The position numbers were made by a program, and so were the translations under genes. A stretch of DNA of 64,000 bases from Heloderma charlesbogerti (Eukaryota > Chordata > Lepidosauria > Squamata > Helodermatidae): positions 1 to 64,000 of the forward strand of contig JANEZZ010002357.1 in the NCBI GenBank assembly GCA_026122225.1, read 5' to 3'. The notes below the pieces were generated by a model. The model saw only the letters and a program-made list of their open reading frames with translations, was not told the DNA's origin and ran no database searches. This document shows, piece after piece, positions 54,344 through 64,000 of the stretch. Every line of letters begins with the position of its first letter. The first letter of the stretch is position 1.

Positions 54344-54424
54344 CTGTCAGAAGACTTCATGAGTCCACTGAGTAGGATTCATGGCTCTCCAGAGAGGTCT
54401 GCCTTACCAACAAGAAATCTACAG

Positions 54425-54845
54425 CTTTTGCTCTTGAGAATGTGTCCAGAGGTGACAAAAAACGACACAGATGGTGATGGGTCTGGAGACAGGGAAGGTT
54501 GCGAATGTTTAGCCTGGGGAAGACAGTTAAGAGGTGCTACAACGGCCATCTTCATGTCTTTGAAAGGCTGTCATGTAGAGGATGGAGCAACTGGTTTTCT
54601 GTTGCTCCACAGTGGGGGACCCAAACCAAGAGGTTTGAATTACAAGAAAGGGGATTCGATGAAACATTAGAGAGAACTTCCTAGTGTTGTGAGACGTTTA
54701 ACAGTGAAATGGACGGCCTGAAGAGGTGGTGGGCTGCCCTTCATCAGAGATTTTTAAGAAGAAGCTGGATGCTTATCAGGGATGCAGTAGCAGTAGATTT
54801 CCTGCATTGGCAGGGGGTTGGACTAGATGACTTTTGAAGTGCTGT
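54425..54845 (+). mobile_element. CR1 LINE 3' end, diverged subfamily
   Basis: It encodes FKGCHVEDGATGF-like and KPRGLNYKKGDSM-like remnants of the ORF2 C-terminus, then GAAGAGGTGGTGGGCTGCCC, AGAAGAAGCTGGATGCTTAT and GGCAGGGGGTTGGACTAGAT. Confidence 0.75.
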
Positions 54846-54910
54846 AAACATCATTAATTTGTTATTTGTTACTTGCTGTCTCTACCAGTATTCATATGTA
54901 TGCATGTGTA

Positions 54911-54970
54911 CGTGTGTGTGTGTGTGTGAGAGAGAGAGAGACACAGAGAGAGAGACAGACAGAGAGAGAG
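54911..54970. repeat. (GT)n(GA)n tract just past the exon A donor
   Basis: GTGTGTGTGTGTGTGTGAGA and AGAGAGAGAGACACAGAGAG on the plus strand. The DPP6 pre-mRNA would carry a CU-rich then CA-rich tract 65-125 nt downstream of the exon A 5' splice site. Confidence 0.95.
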
Positions 54971-55035
54971 TAGGCAACAGGGAGGCCCCTTGGAAATATT
55001 CAGGGCTGCCAGTGCTTTTTAACTCTCCATCCTAC

Positions 55036-55156
55036 CTTCATACAGCCAGTCGCTGAGTCCATTGAAAATAACTTTCTCTTTTCCAGTGGAGACCACACGG
55101 ATGGCTTGCTTCCCCACATGAGCACAGTAGTAGATGTTGTTCTCAAAGATAAATAT
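55036..55156 (-). CDS. DPP6: DPP6 internal coding exon (exon A, beta-propeller, ends inside the Glu motif)
   Basis: On the minus strand an acceptor (CATTTCTATGTAG) leads into a 121-nt open frame and a GTAGGATGG donor. The 40 complete codons begin [20 protein letters not shown] and end NGLSDWLYE, followed by a single G. The [12 protein letters not shown] stretch is characteristic of DPP6; the paralogue DPP10 differs here. The trailing G plus the AG that opens the exon at 9681 gives WLYE-E-E-I-L, which restores the Glu-rich motif of the S9B family across the splice junction. The exon starts at phase 0 and ends at phase 1. A Sauria-like SINE tail lies about 35 nt upstream of the acceptor and a CA/CT-rich tract about 65 nt past the donor. 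No further upstream exon is seen before 64000. Confidence 0.96.
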
Positions 55157-55189
55157 CTACATAGAAATGTGAGAGAGAACCATTTTGTC

Positions 55190-55270
55190 ATCATTTATTT
55201 ATTTATTACATTTATATCCCACCTTTTTTCCTCCTTAAGGAACCCAAGGCGGAGTACATTATGGTTAACA
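55190..55270 (-). mobile_element. Sauria-like SINE 3' tail beside the exon A acceptor
   Basis: ATTTATTTATTTATTACATT, ATATCCCACC and CAAGGCGGAGTACATTATGG are the complement of a Sauria SINE end. In DPP6 sense the tail finishes about 35 nt before the acceptor AG. Confidence 0.75.
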
Positions 55271-55469
55271 CATACGCCTTCAACAGCAAAGAACTCTGTA
55301 GTCATTAGTTCACTAATAGGAAGATGGCCATTGATTTTTTCTTGGTAAGCGCAAGGCCCAAGAAGCCTCCTGTACCACAAAGAGTTGCACAGAAGGGGAC
55401 CTTCTCCCACAGGGGGCTTTCCCCATCACTGCTGATAGCTATACTGTGATGGAGAAAATTGCTCCTAGG

Positions 55470-55933
55470 TAGGGATGGGGGAGAATTTTTTTCAATTGGT
55501 ATTTGTATGTCACCTTATCTAATATCGCACTTTTGTACCCATCGAAACTCAGTTATCCTTCAAAATTTGCACTTCTCTGAACTTTGCAATGAAGTTCTCC
55601 AATTAAAAGAAGTGTACAAAAACATGTATATTGGGGGGAAATGCACACAAAAATGTGTATGCTAATAAAACGTAACATTAAAATGCATTGTATTTGGAAA
55701 ATTGCTTGCAAGAAAATGTGTATATTAGGCAAAGTTGCAAACAGAAATGAATGTATTCAGAGAAACGCACACAAAAATGCATTAAAATTTTGATGCAGAC
55801 CTCTTTCTTTCTTTCTTTCTTTCTTTCTTTTCTCACCATTTGGGATGAACCCAGTTTAAGATTGGAAAAATTCTCAGAATTGGAAAAATGAGAAACTGAG
55901 AGAAATCGTAACTGACAGATTCGTCCATCCATG
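55470..55933. mobile_element. hAT-like element, TIR TAGGGATGGRCGAA, with 7-of-8 TSD
   Basis: It starts TAGGGATGGGGGAG and ends TTCGTCCATCCATG (complement CATGGATGGACGAA). Flanks CTCCTAGG (55462-55469) and GTCCTAGG (55934-55941) support an 8-bp duplication. The interior aligns to 3779-4214 and contains a (CTTT)n run at 55799-55832. Confidence 0.87.
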
Positions 55934-56034
55934 GTCCTAGGGAAGTTGTCTTCTGTACAGCTCACTGAAATTGTGTTATCCACATTTCTCATGGCAAAGG
56001 TACACATTTTTAAATAAAAGGGGGGTGGCGCATC

Positions 56035-56245
56035 TGTTTGAGGAGCAGCTTTGCTTAGAGGTGGAGCATCTGCTCTGCATACAGAAGGTCCCAACTACAC
56101 TCCAAGCAACTCCAATTTAATAAAACAGGTCAACTAGTAGGTGATGGAAAGACTTGGGGAGGGAGCAAACCTCAGTGGAAGAGAACCTACTTTTCATGCA
56201 GAGGTTCCTAGATTCAGACTGCAGCATCTCCAGATTGATTATTTA
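56035..56245 (+). mobile_element. Two tRNA-Ala SINE heads in tandem, both truncated
   Basis: The first has TTAGAGGTGGAGCATCTGCT and GCATACAGAAGGTCCC to about 56165. The second has CCTCAGTGGAAGAGAACC, TTTTCATGCAGAGG and a damaged B box (AGATTCAGACT). Confidence 0.65.
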
Positions 56246-56470
56246 TTCACGGTATTTGTATACCACCCAATAAGCGATGTTCTCTGGGTAGTTCAGAGTA
56301 ACACTTAAGGTCATAAAAATCAAAACAAGTAAAAAAATCAAAAGAGAATAAAAACCACAATGTGCATTAAAATAAATAAAACCACGAGAAGCAAAACTTT
56401 TTAGCAGAACTAAAAGCACTAAAAGGCCTTAAAAGTAAAAGACCTGAGAAAATAAAAAGGTATTCATGTG
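56246..56470 (-). mobile_element. L2-clade LINE 3' end
   Basis: TTATTCACGGTATTTGTATA, CCACCCAATAAGCGATG and TTCTCTGGGTAGTTCAGAGT are the complement of the L2 tail. Confidence 0.65.
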
Positions 56471-58080
56471 GCACCCAAATAGCATGGGTGCCTGGATCTC
56501 AGGCAGCAGGAGCTGAGGAAGCACTCTGCTTAACAAGTGTTTTACAGGATCAGACCAAGGCCCACCTACTCCAGTATTTCTGTGTTCTTTGCAATGCCCC
56601 CTACACACCAGCAATTAGCATGAGTAGAAATTAGCCAGTTGCTTATGCAACGATATGTTTGTTTGTCCCCCTCCCGCTCAATCAGTAGTTTAATATGTTT
56701 TTTTTTCACTATCTGTAACAATAACAATAAATAACGTAGAAGTGATGGTGTTTATGAAGAGGAGGAGGAGGAATTTTTTTTTTAGAACAAACACTTAACT
56801 CCCCCCCCCCCGCCCCCTGCCCATATATTGTCCTTTGGAGAGAAACTGTCAGAGAGAAATGCAGCTTCATATAATTAAATTAAATTAAATTAGGTCCCCG
56901 TTGAGTCTTGAGACTCTGAGGAATGACTGAAAATCCAATCTTTTGTTTTCAATCAGATAAGTAAGAAACTAAGGAACAGGAGAAGATAGAAGAAGAAGAA
57001 AGGAAACAAGAGGTGCACAAGAGTGGACAGGGGAGGGCCATTTTTATGTGTCATTTGGGCAAGTGGTTGGATCGAGTAGCTGGTTGTGGCAGCTGTTGGT
57101 TGGCAGCAATTTTGCTGGAATCAAAGCAGGAAAGGCATCCCATATGCCATTAAATTCATTCATCTTTAAGGTGCTCTGGGATTCTTTCTTACACATGGGC
57201 TTGTACTTTATATGAGTTTTGTCTGGTTATTTTCTCCTATATAAGAAAGGGATCAGACCCACAACAAAAAACAAAAACAGAAACGAATAGGTAATTTCAT
57301 AATCAGTGAATCAGGATGATGGCCTATGTTTCTTCCCTCATCTTTGACTAAATGCCATGATCCCTGGTAACAGCAGCATCAATCAATTCCTTAGATTTCA
57401 CTATCTATTACTGCAGAAAATTTGCATTCATTTTACAGATAACATCTTGGCATCTTAAAATATCTCTCTGATTAATTTATTCAGAATTTATTCATTTAAT
57501 TTATTCTGAAAGGGGTGTATGTAATAGGCACTTCAGCCTCAAAACACTGACATTTAAAAGGCATATTATTTATGACCTTCAGTAGATATTTAAGGTTTGG
57601 GTTGTATAGATCTAAAGATATTTGGAATGAAGTGGAATCTCTGCCCCAACATTATGCTGCAGTTTCCTCCATCATGCTTAGAAAAAGGCAATGGTGGGAA
57701 ATGAGATTTGCTTTCGGTTCAGGTTTCACAAACTATTACACTGAGTGAGCGCATATGCTGCAAGCAGTGAAAAACTGGAATGGATCCCAAAGCAAGTATA
57801 GATCCTCTCCTAATTTAATTTCAGCAGCTACTTTGGTGAGTTTGCCTAAGGCTTAAAAAATACAAGTAACATTTTAACTTGGTTTTATGCATTTCAAGTC
57901 TTCGTGGAGTTAAAAAGGCTTTAGAAAAAGCTGTGTCCGATTCATACCACCTCACAGTCAATATGCTGTGACGGATATTAAAGAATATCTTCTTTCCTTT
58001 CTTTCTAACCCCCTTTCACTATGTGAGATATTGAAGTATAGTGCAAAGCACAGAATAAAACTCAACCAGAGAACCAGCAG
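56471..58080. other. Non-coding; simple runs only
   Basis: Intronic sequence with a C-rich run at 56802-56812, (AATTA)n at 56875-56893 and GAAGAA-rich sequence near 56990. No gene or transposon was recognised. Confidence 0.5.
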
Positions 58081-58395
58081 GGTGTAGCGGTTAGAACAGG
58101 GGCCATAGCTCAGTAGGAGAACACAAGCTTTCCACACACGAGGTCCCAGGTTCCATTTTCAATATCTTTATTAAAAGGCTCATATTGCCGGTGATGTGAA
58201 AGATGAAAGCCTGACAGCCACTGCCTGTCAGGGCAGCCAATGATGGGCTAGATTGACAAATAGTCTGACTTTGGTTCCACCATCTTTCAGCCTAACCTGC
58301 CTCGCAGGGTTGTTGTGAGGATAAATGTAGAGTGGAAAGGTCATGTATGCTCCTCTGGACTTTGATAAATTGTGGGACAGAAGTGTAGTAATAAG
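58081..58395 (+). mobile_element. Sauria-type SINE with a tRNA-Ala SINE inserted
   Basis: A Sauria head (GGGTGTAGCGGTTAGAAC) is followed at once by a tRNA-Ala SINE (GGGGCCATAGCTCAGTAGGA, GAGGTCCCAGGTTCC, up to about 58273). The Sauria body then resumes (TTTCAGCCTAACCTGCCTCG, CAGGGTTGTTGTGAGGATAA). Confidence 0.75.
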
Positions 58396-58690
58396 CTATG
58401 TGGTAGGTATGACATTGTGATACACTTTCTAAACCACAGAGAAGAAGGAGGCCTTTCGTAGAATACTAGAGATTACATCTTACTTACTACTCATACCTAC
58501 ATGATTTTCTATCTTCTACCTTGTACATTTAATCCTTCCTTGGGGAACTGAATCCCAGCCAATTCCATGGAAGTTGGGAAAGAGGGTTAAGGGATTTGGC
58601 AAATTCTTAGAGGATAAGTCTATAAGTGGCTATCAGTCATGACTCATGATGGCTATATGTCACCTCTAGGATCACAGGCACCATGCCAAT
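58396..58690. other. Non-coding spacer
   Basis: No recognised feature. Confidence 0.4.
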
Positions 58691-59105
58691 TAGGGATGTA
58701 CGGATTTTGTAAAATCCATTCCATCGGTGTTTCATGGATTGTTAGGCACCTTTCATTCCATTGTCCACCCATCGACAGAATCAGATTTTTTAAAGTTTCC
58801 GAATCTGCACAAATGCGCACGTGCAAAAATGCACAAATTTCCCCCAAATGTGCAAATTCCTCCAAAATATGCATGTTCGTACTTTAGCCTATGGGGGAAG
58901 TGCACTTTTTTGGCCTGTTTTTTTTTTTAATTGTATTTTTCTATGACGAAATTTGCACAAAATTCCCAAAGGTTAGAAAAATGGTCCATAAGTCCACAGA
59001 ATCCTCCTGACAGGGGAAAAGCCAGTCTACTGTGGAATCTATGGGCCGGATTCAAGGAAAATCCGAACTCATTTGGTTTCATTGTGGATTTCTCTGACTT
59101 CCCTA
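58691..59105. mobile_element. hAT-like element, TIR TAGGGATGTACGG
   Basis: It starts TAGGGATGTACGGATTTTGT and ends CTCTGACTTCCCTA. The interior has many GCACAAATG / GCAAATTCC units. Flanks ATGCCAAT / CTCTCAAT match at 5 of 8. Confidence 0.8.
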
Positions 59106-59634
59106 CTCTCAATACAAGTCACTGCTGCAGCTCACACAAAATTTCAAATCCCCCTCTTGTCTACTATGTCTTGTAATCATAAAGGGAGCTCAGGATGCCC
59201 AGGGAAGGCTGCTGCATGGGCATAACTTGAGAATGTTTTTAAAAGCATCTGAACTTTCAATGCTCATCAAAAATAAATGGATTTATATTGTCCAGGATAC
59301 CCACATTGCCCATGACAAAAATATTTGAGATGTTCCGTGAAATATGCTCCTAAGTGCTTTGATAGTTTTGACATTAAAAAAGACATCTCCCAAAATAGCC
59401 TTAATTCTTGGAACTGGCCAATATATTATGTGAATTACAGGCAGTATAACTTTTAAGAGGCATTTGGTTCTCATAATGTTATGCATGCTGAATAACACTA
59501 TGTTATTTCTCCATTTCACTTCAAAGAGAGATGGACTTGTTTTAAATTCTTGTGGTATGGCAGAGCCACGATCAGCTCCCCTGCTATATATTTTCTCTAC
59601 TTTTCATTAATTGGGAAGCAACACTGGTAGAGGA
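59106..59634. other. Non-coding, no recognised feature
   Basis: Intronic sequence without a recognised gene or repeat. Confidence 0.45.
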
Positions 59635-60037
59635 GAGAGATGTATGGCTTTTGTTAAATCTGTTCTGTCTGTGTTTTGTAGATTGTCAAGCATCTTTCAT
59701 TCCATTGTCCGCTCATTGATGGAATCTGATTTTTTTTAGAGATGTACGAGAATCTCATTCCAGTTGTGCAAATGCGCTATTACACATTAGCACAAGGGCA
59801 AATTTGCGCAAATTCCCCCTAAAAGTAAACAAAAACAAAAACGAAACCCTGGTCCACAAATCCGTGGAATCTGGAGGACTTGGAAGATGCAGGGGGGTGG
59901 ACTCAATAGTCTTATAGGCCCCTTCCAACCCTACTATTCTATGATTCTATGACACCGGTCTGTTGTGGAATCCACAGATCAGATTCATAGAAATCTGAAC
60001 TCATCTGAATCCATTGTGGATTTCGTCAACATCCCTA
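59635..60037. mobile_element. hAT-like element, TIR TAGGGATGT, split by a CR1 tail
   Basis: It is collinear with 58691-59105 (CATCTTTCATTCCATTGTCC, ATGGAATCTGATTTTTTT, CTGGTCCACAAATCCGTGGA) and ends GTCAACATCCCTA. A CR1 end at 59885-59952 interrupts it. Confidence 0.78.
59885..59952 (+). mobile_element. CR1 LINE 3' tail inside a hAT-like element
   Basis: GCAGGGGGGTGGACTCAATA, GTCTTATAGGCCCCTTCCAA and ATTCTATGATTCTATGA. Confidence 0.88.
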
Positions 60038-60056
60038 GGGGAGGGTGTGTTTAAAC

Positions 60057-60479
60057 TGGGGGTCCCCAACTTTTTTGGGCTTGTGGGCAAAACTGGAATT
60101 TAGAGAGCATTGTGGGTACTCTCACAAAATGGCTGCCATGGGGGGCTCGCTCGCTCATAAAATGGCTATCATGGTGGGCATGGCTAATCACAAAATGGTA
60201 ATTTTTCAAACTGGTGAGACTAAAAGAAAAGAAACTTGACCTAGAACCTAAGTACATGGCAGAAGTGGAAGGCTGAGCGCTAAAACCCAAAACCACTCTT
60301 TTGCACCCAAATAAAGATGGTGCTGGAGGGCTTTGCAGCATCCTAGCTGCTTTGCAGCATCCTAGCTGCCTAGTTACTTTTGTAAAAAACAAATCTTAAG
60401 AAATAAAATGGAAATAAGGAGGGAGAGGGAGCCTGGCAGGCACCAAGAGAAATGTCTGTGGGCGCATTGGTGGCCCCAG
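60057..60479. mobile_element. hAT-like element, TIR CAGGGGTCCCCAAC, reference-length copy
   Basis: It starts TGGGGGTCCCCAACTTTTTT and ends CATTGGTGGCCCCAG, 423 bp. Flanks GTTTAAAC (60049-60056) and GTTTAAGC (60480-60487) match at 7 of 8. Confidence 0.87.
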
Positions 60480-60892
60480 GTTTAAGCCTTTTCTTGCACA
60501 CCATTTCCCCACTTTAAATTGCGCTGCCTCCCTCCGACACATACTGTTATTAGCTCCATTGAGGAAAAAAAGATACCTGTCTTAAGCCTGTCCTTTTTCT
60601 CCAGGGGAGCTATCAACTCTCCCTCCCTCAGTGCTGTTGCCCTGTCTACATTAGCACCCCCATTCCACCCCCAGCTGCACTGAACTAAAGAAAAGTGAGC
60701 AAAAGAAGAGACTGCACAAGAGGCTGCTGGAGCTTCTTCGCAACATCAAAATCTCAAAGAGAGACACGAGTGAAGCAAAACCTACATGATAGGGATTAGA
60801 GCCCCCACTGCAATGACTAACTACAGGGAGATACCGGATCCATTGACCATGTCACGGACTCAGGGTTGTGATCCAGGAACAGTATGGTCTAC
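60480..60892. other. Non-coding, no recognised feature
   Basis: Intronic sequence without a recognised gene or repeat. Confidence 0.45.
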
Positions 60893-61018
60893 AGCAGGAT
60901 CCCCCAACTTGGTGTCTTCCAGATGTGTTGGACTGCAACCCCCATAATTCCATTGGTCATGCTGGCTGGGAATCATGTGCAACACATCTTGACAGCCCTG
61001 GCTTGAGGAAGGCTGGTG
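60893..61018. repeat. Palindromic repeat (GCCTTCCCCAAC family), copy 5
   Basis: TCCCCCAACTTGGTGTCTTC and GACTGCAACCCCCATAATTC are answered by ATGTGCAACACATCTTGACA and TTGAGGAAGGCTG. It is more diverged than the other copies. Confidence 0.68.
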
Positions 61019-61357
61019 TAAGGAACAGGACCTAGTCTGCTGAGCAACCTGGGACCTCTTCAGGCACAAAACGAAGTACGGATGTACAGCACCAGCCCTT
61101 GCAATTGAAAAGCAAAATGAGGCATCTGGATTGACCATGCCTGGGCTTCTGCTGTCCTCTGATGCCAGCTGTAGTCCTGAGCTCCAGTTCCAGTCCACAC
61201 AACTAACCTCGGGTGTTGGGAGCTTGAGAATGTGCACTCCAGGTCTGGATTTGGGGACAGCCACCACTGGCCTCCGACTGGCCCTGAGATTGCCATCCAC
61301 TGGAACTTGTTATTCTCATTGGAGGGGAAACTGCCCCATTTTGGGATGGAAAAGATC

Positions 61358-62262
61358 ATCAAATCAATAGCAGGGTTGGAAGGGGCCTACAAGACCATCA
61401 AGTCCAACCCCCTGCTCAATGCAGGAATCCAAGTCAAAGCATCCCTGACAGATGGATGTCTAGCCTCATCTTCAATGCCTCCAGTGTGGGAGAGCCCACC
61501 AGCTCCCTAGGCAATTGGTTCCATTGTCGTATTGCTCTAACAGTCAGGAAGTTTTTCCTGATGTTCAGCTGGAATCTGGCTTCCTGTCACTTGAGCCCAT
61601 TATTCCATGTCCTGCATCCTGGGATGATGGAGAAGAGATCCTGGCCTTCCTCTCTGACAGCCTTTCCAGTACTTGAAGAGTGCTATTATATCTCCCCTCG
61701 GTCTTCTCTTCTCAAGGCTGAACATGCCCAGTTCTTTCAGTCTCTCTTCATAGGGCTTTGTTTCCAGTCCACTGATTATCTTTGTTGCCCTCCTCTGAAC
61801 CCTCTCCAGCTTGTCTGCATCCTTCTTAAAGTGCGGTGCCCAGAACTGGACACAGTACTCCAGATGAGGCCTAACCAGTGCTGAGTAGAGGGGAACTAGC
61901 ACTTCACGTGATTTGGGAGCTATATTTCTATTAATACAGCCCAAAAGAGCATTTGCCTTTTTTGCAGCCACATCACACTGTTGGCTCATATTCCGCTTGT
62001 GATCTACAACAATTCCAAGATCCTTATTGCTTGCAGTGTTGTTGAGCCACGTATCCCCCATCTTGTAACTGTGCTTTTGTTTTGTTTTTCCTAGGTGCAG
62101 AACTTGGCATTTATCCCTATTAAATTTAATTCTGTTGTTTTCTGCTCAGTGCTCCAGCCTATCAAGATCACTTTGAATGTTGTTTCTGTCTTCCAAGGTA
62201 TTAGCTATCCTGCCCAATTTTGTGTCATCTGCAAATCTGATAAGCATTCCTTGCACAGATGC
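61358..62262 (-). mobile_element. 5'-truncated CR1 LINE
   Basis: The minus-strand frame includes GDTWLNNTASNKDLGIVVDH, KKANALLGCINRN and RLKELGMFSLEKRRPRGD. The late TGA (CTC-AAG-TGA-CAG-GAA) is shared with the copies at 29.2 and 46.9 kb. The terminal ATTCTATG units are missing or decayed. Confidence 0.88.
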
Positions 62263-63094
62263 CATATTCCTATCAGACCCCATGCCTGATAGGCAGTCGG
62301 ATGTACGTATAGGTTAATGAACACTTACTAGCATCTTTTCAAAACAAACACAACTTTGCAAATTACTGACCCTGGATGTTCAGCTTATTTCTATGAATAT
62401 TCTCTCCCTTCCAGGGTTGCTCTTTTTCTTTCTCTTTTTAACTCATTGTTTAATGCAGGCACATGTTATATTTTCAGACCACCACCGCCAACATAAGGGG
62501 GCAGGTTCCTCTTCATGAAGTTGCCATAATCACGCCACATGTTTAAATTTTTGTACAGATAGATGATAATCGCACTGCATCACTGGAAAAGGCCTACTTC
62601 TTGCTGAGATGGTAAACCAGTGCTGTACCACTTTAGATGACAAGGAGGAGGGCTCACAGGATACGAATGCTCCTCCGTACCACCACCACCCTGCTTCCAA
62701 ACAACTTTCTGATGGTGAGGGATTCTTTCCCTTTGGATGGAGGAGCACTCAGCCATGTGAACCCTGTCTGTAGACTAGCATCTCAGTGAAAATACTCCAA
62801 AGAGGAGTAATAATTGGTTTGTTTGTTTGTTTGTTTTACTTAGCATTGGCATTACCTCTCTCTTTCTGGTTCCAATTATTGTTTAAATATATGTTGACAG
62901 TTTGCTACTGTTAGATTTCAAAATAACTGAATGAAAAATGCTAGGGATCCAGAGGTGTTTGTTTTTGTGTTAAATTAATCTGTGCCAGACAGGAAAATGA
63001 GATTTTCAGAGGCCACGAAGAAGGTGAAATAATCAATATGAGATACTCATTCAACACTCTTAGAAAATCATATAGAGAATGTGCATCAGCGGTA
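62263..63094. other. Non-coding; (GTTT)n near 62819
   Basis: Intronic sequence without a recognised gene. Confidence 0.45.
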
Positions 63095-63262
63095 TTCCTC
63101 TGAACACCAGTTGCTGGGGAACACAGGTGGGAGCGTGCTGTTGCACTCATGTCCTACTTGTGTGTTTCCCGTCAACAGCTGGTTGGCCACCATGTGAACA
63201 GAATGCTGGACTAGATGGACCCTTGGTCTGATCCAGCATGGCTCCTCTTATGTTCTTATGGA
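63095..63262 (+). mobile_element. CR1-like LINE 3' end, TTCTTATG-tailed
   Basis: ACACCAGTTGCTGGGGAACA, AACAGCTGGTTGGCCACC, GAATGCTGGACTAGATGGAC and CTCTTATGTTCTTATGG. Confidence 0.83.
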
Positions 63263-63329
63263 ATGGCTATAGTCCAACACCCCAATCCAGAGCCCCATAT
63301 GAGCTGCAATGCACGTGTCGGGCTCTTAT

Positions 63330-63911
63330 GTGCATGGGACACTTCATTAATTTTAGTGGAGAGAACAGCTCCATGTACACTGGTTACCGGTGTGTTTCCG
63401 AGCCCAATTCAAAGTGCTGGTTTTGATCTTTAAAGGCTTAAACCGTTTGAGACCAAGTTATTGAAGGACTGCCTTCACCCATATCAGCCTGCCTGCACTT
63501 TAAGGTCAGAAAGAGAGGCCCTTCTCATTTGCCCACCGGTGAGAGTGGTCAGGTGGGTGATCATATGCGAGAGGGCCTTCTCTGCAGTGGCCCCACACCT
63601 CTGGAACAAGCTGCCTTGGGAGGTCCGCCATGCTCTGTCATTGCAGACTTTTTAAAAGGCCTTGAAAACATATTATTTTACTGTGGCCTTCTCTTGATAT
63701 GACTGCTATTGTTGCTGTTACTGCTGTTAACATTGATGCTGGTTTTATTGTTGGCTTTTATTGTTGTTTTTATTGTTTTTATGTTTTTAATCACTTTTAA
63801 TATTTTAACTGTTTTTATGTATTTTATTGCTGTAAGCTGCCTTGGGAGGACTTCTGCTCTGAAAGGCGGCCAAGAAGTATAATAAATAAATAAATAAATA
63901 AATAAATAAAT
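63330..63911 (+). mobile_element. L2-clade LINE 3' part
   Basis: Coding remnants include FRAQFKVLVLIFKGLNRLRP in consensus frame and RAFSAVAPHLWNKLPWEVR. The UTR ends GGCGGCCAAGAAGTATAATA followed by an (AATA)n tail. Confidence 0.85.
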
Positions 63912-64000
63912 GGGCACACACACCTGCTTCCTGTGTTGAAAAAACTGGGGAAGCTGTTCCAGGTGGGGGAAACCTCCATAAGCGAATTGGAACTCACACA

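Larger units (their letters stand above)
9682..55035 (-). other. DPP6: DPP6 intron between exons A and B (about 45.4 kb)
   Basis: The interval is bounded by the donor at 55035 and the acceptor at 9682, and the two exons join in frame. No intervening segment shows another DPP6-like frame with splice sites. Most of the interval is recognisable transposon sequence. Very long introns are known for vertebrate DPP6. Confidence 0.9.

Overview
This window is vertebrate nuclear DNA, and the repeat content points to a squamate reptile, most likely a lizard. It holds BovB/RTE LINEs (one with an uninterrupted ORF), L2- and CR1-clade LINEs, Sauria-type tRNA SINEs and many small hAT-like or palindromic DNA transposons. 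There is no bacterial-style gene organisation and no CRISPR array.

The host gene is DPP6 (dipeptidyl peptidase-like 6, the Kv4 potassium-channel auxiliary subunit), transcribed on the minus strand. Two adjacent coding exons are visible: an upstream exon at 55036-55156 and the next at 9527-9681. Their splice sites and reading phase match exactly (GAA-G | AG-GAG), so they rebuild the Glu-rich motif of the beta-propeller. The sequence between them is one intron of about 45.4 kb. The flanks (1-9526 and 55157-64000) are the neighbouring introns, where I found no further exon.

Layout. 1-2905 is the 3' part of a BovB LINE with an intact endonuclease/RT ORF, open at the window edge. 3-9.5 kb holds an L2 end, hAT-like elements and SINEs. 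9.5-9.7 kb is DPP6 exon B. 9.9-28 kb is a mosaic of palindromic MITEs, SINEs, CR1-like ends, a three-layer nested insertion (16.3-16.9 kb), a long GAA/TTC tract (17.7 kb) and a solo LTR (18.5-19.1 kb). 29-33.2 kb is a near full-length minus-strand CR1 with both ORFs lightly damaged. 34.8-37.9 kb is a decayed near full-length L2. 39.4-41.1 kb is a younger 5'-truncated L2 with an open 467-codon RT frame. 41.7-55 kb holds BovB, CR1 and L2 fragments, an L2-in-L2 nest and a 0.95 kb hAT element with a perfect target duplication. 55.0-55.2 kb is DPP6 exon A. 55.2-64 kb has more hAT-like elements, SINEs, a CR1 and an L2 end.

Functional reading. The only host coding capacity visible is DPP6. The BovB at the left edge is the only element with a fully open ORF and could in principle mobilise itself and its SINE partners. 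The other elements are fossils whose target-site duplications and nesting give a relative order of insertion. All family names rest on sequence recognition by eye; subfamily names would need a repeat-library search.
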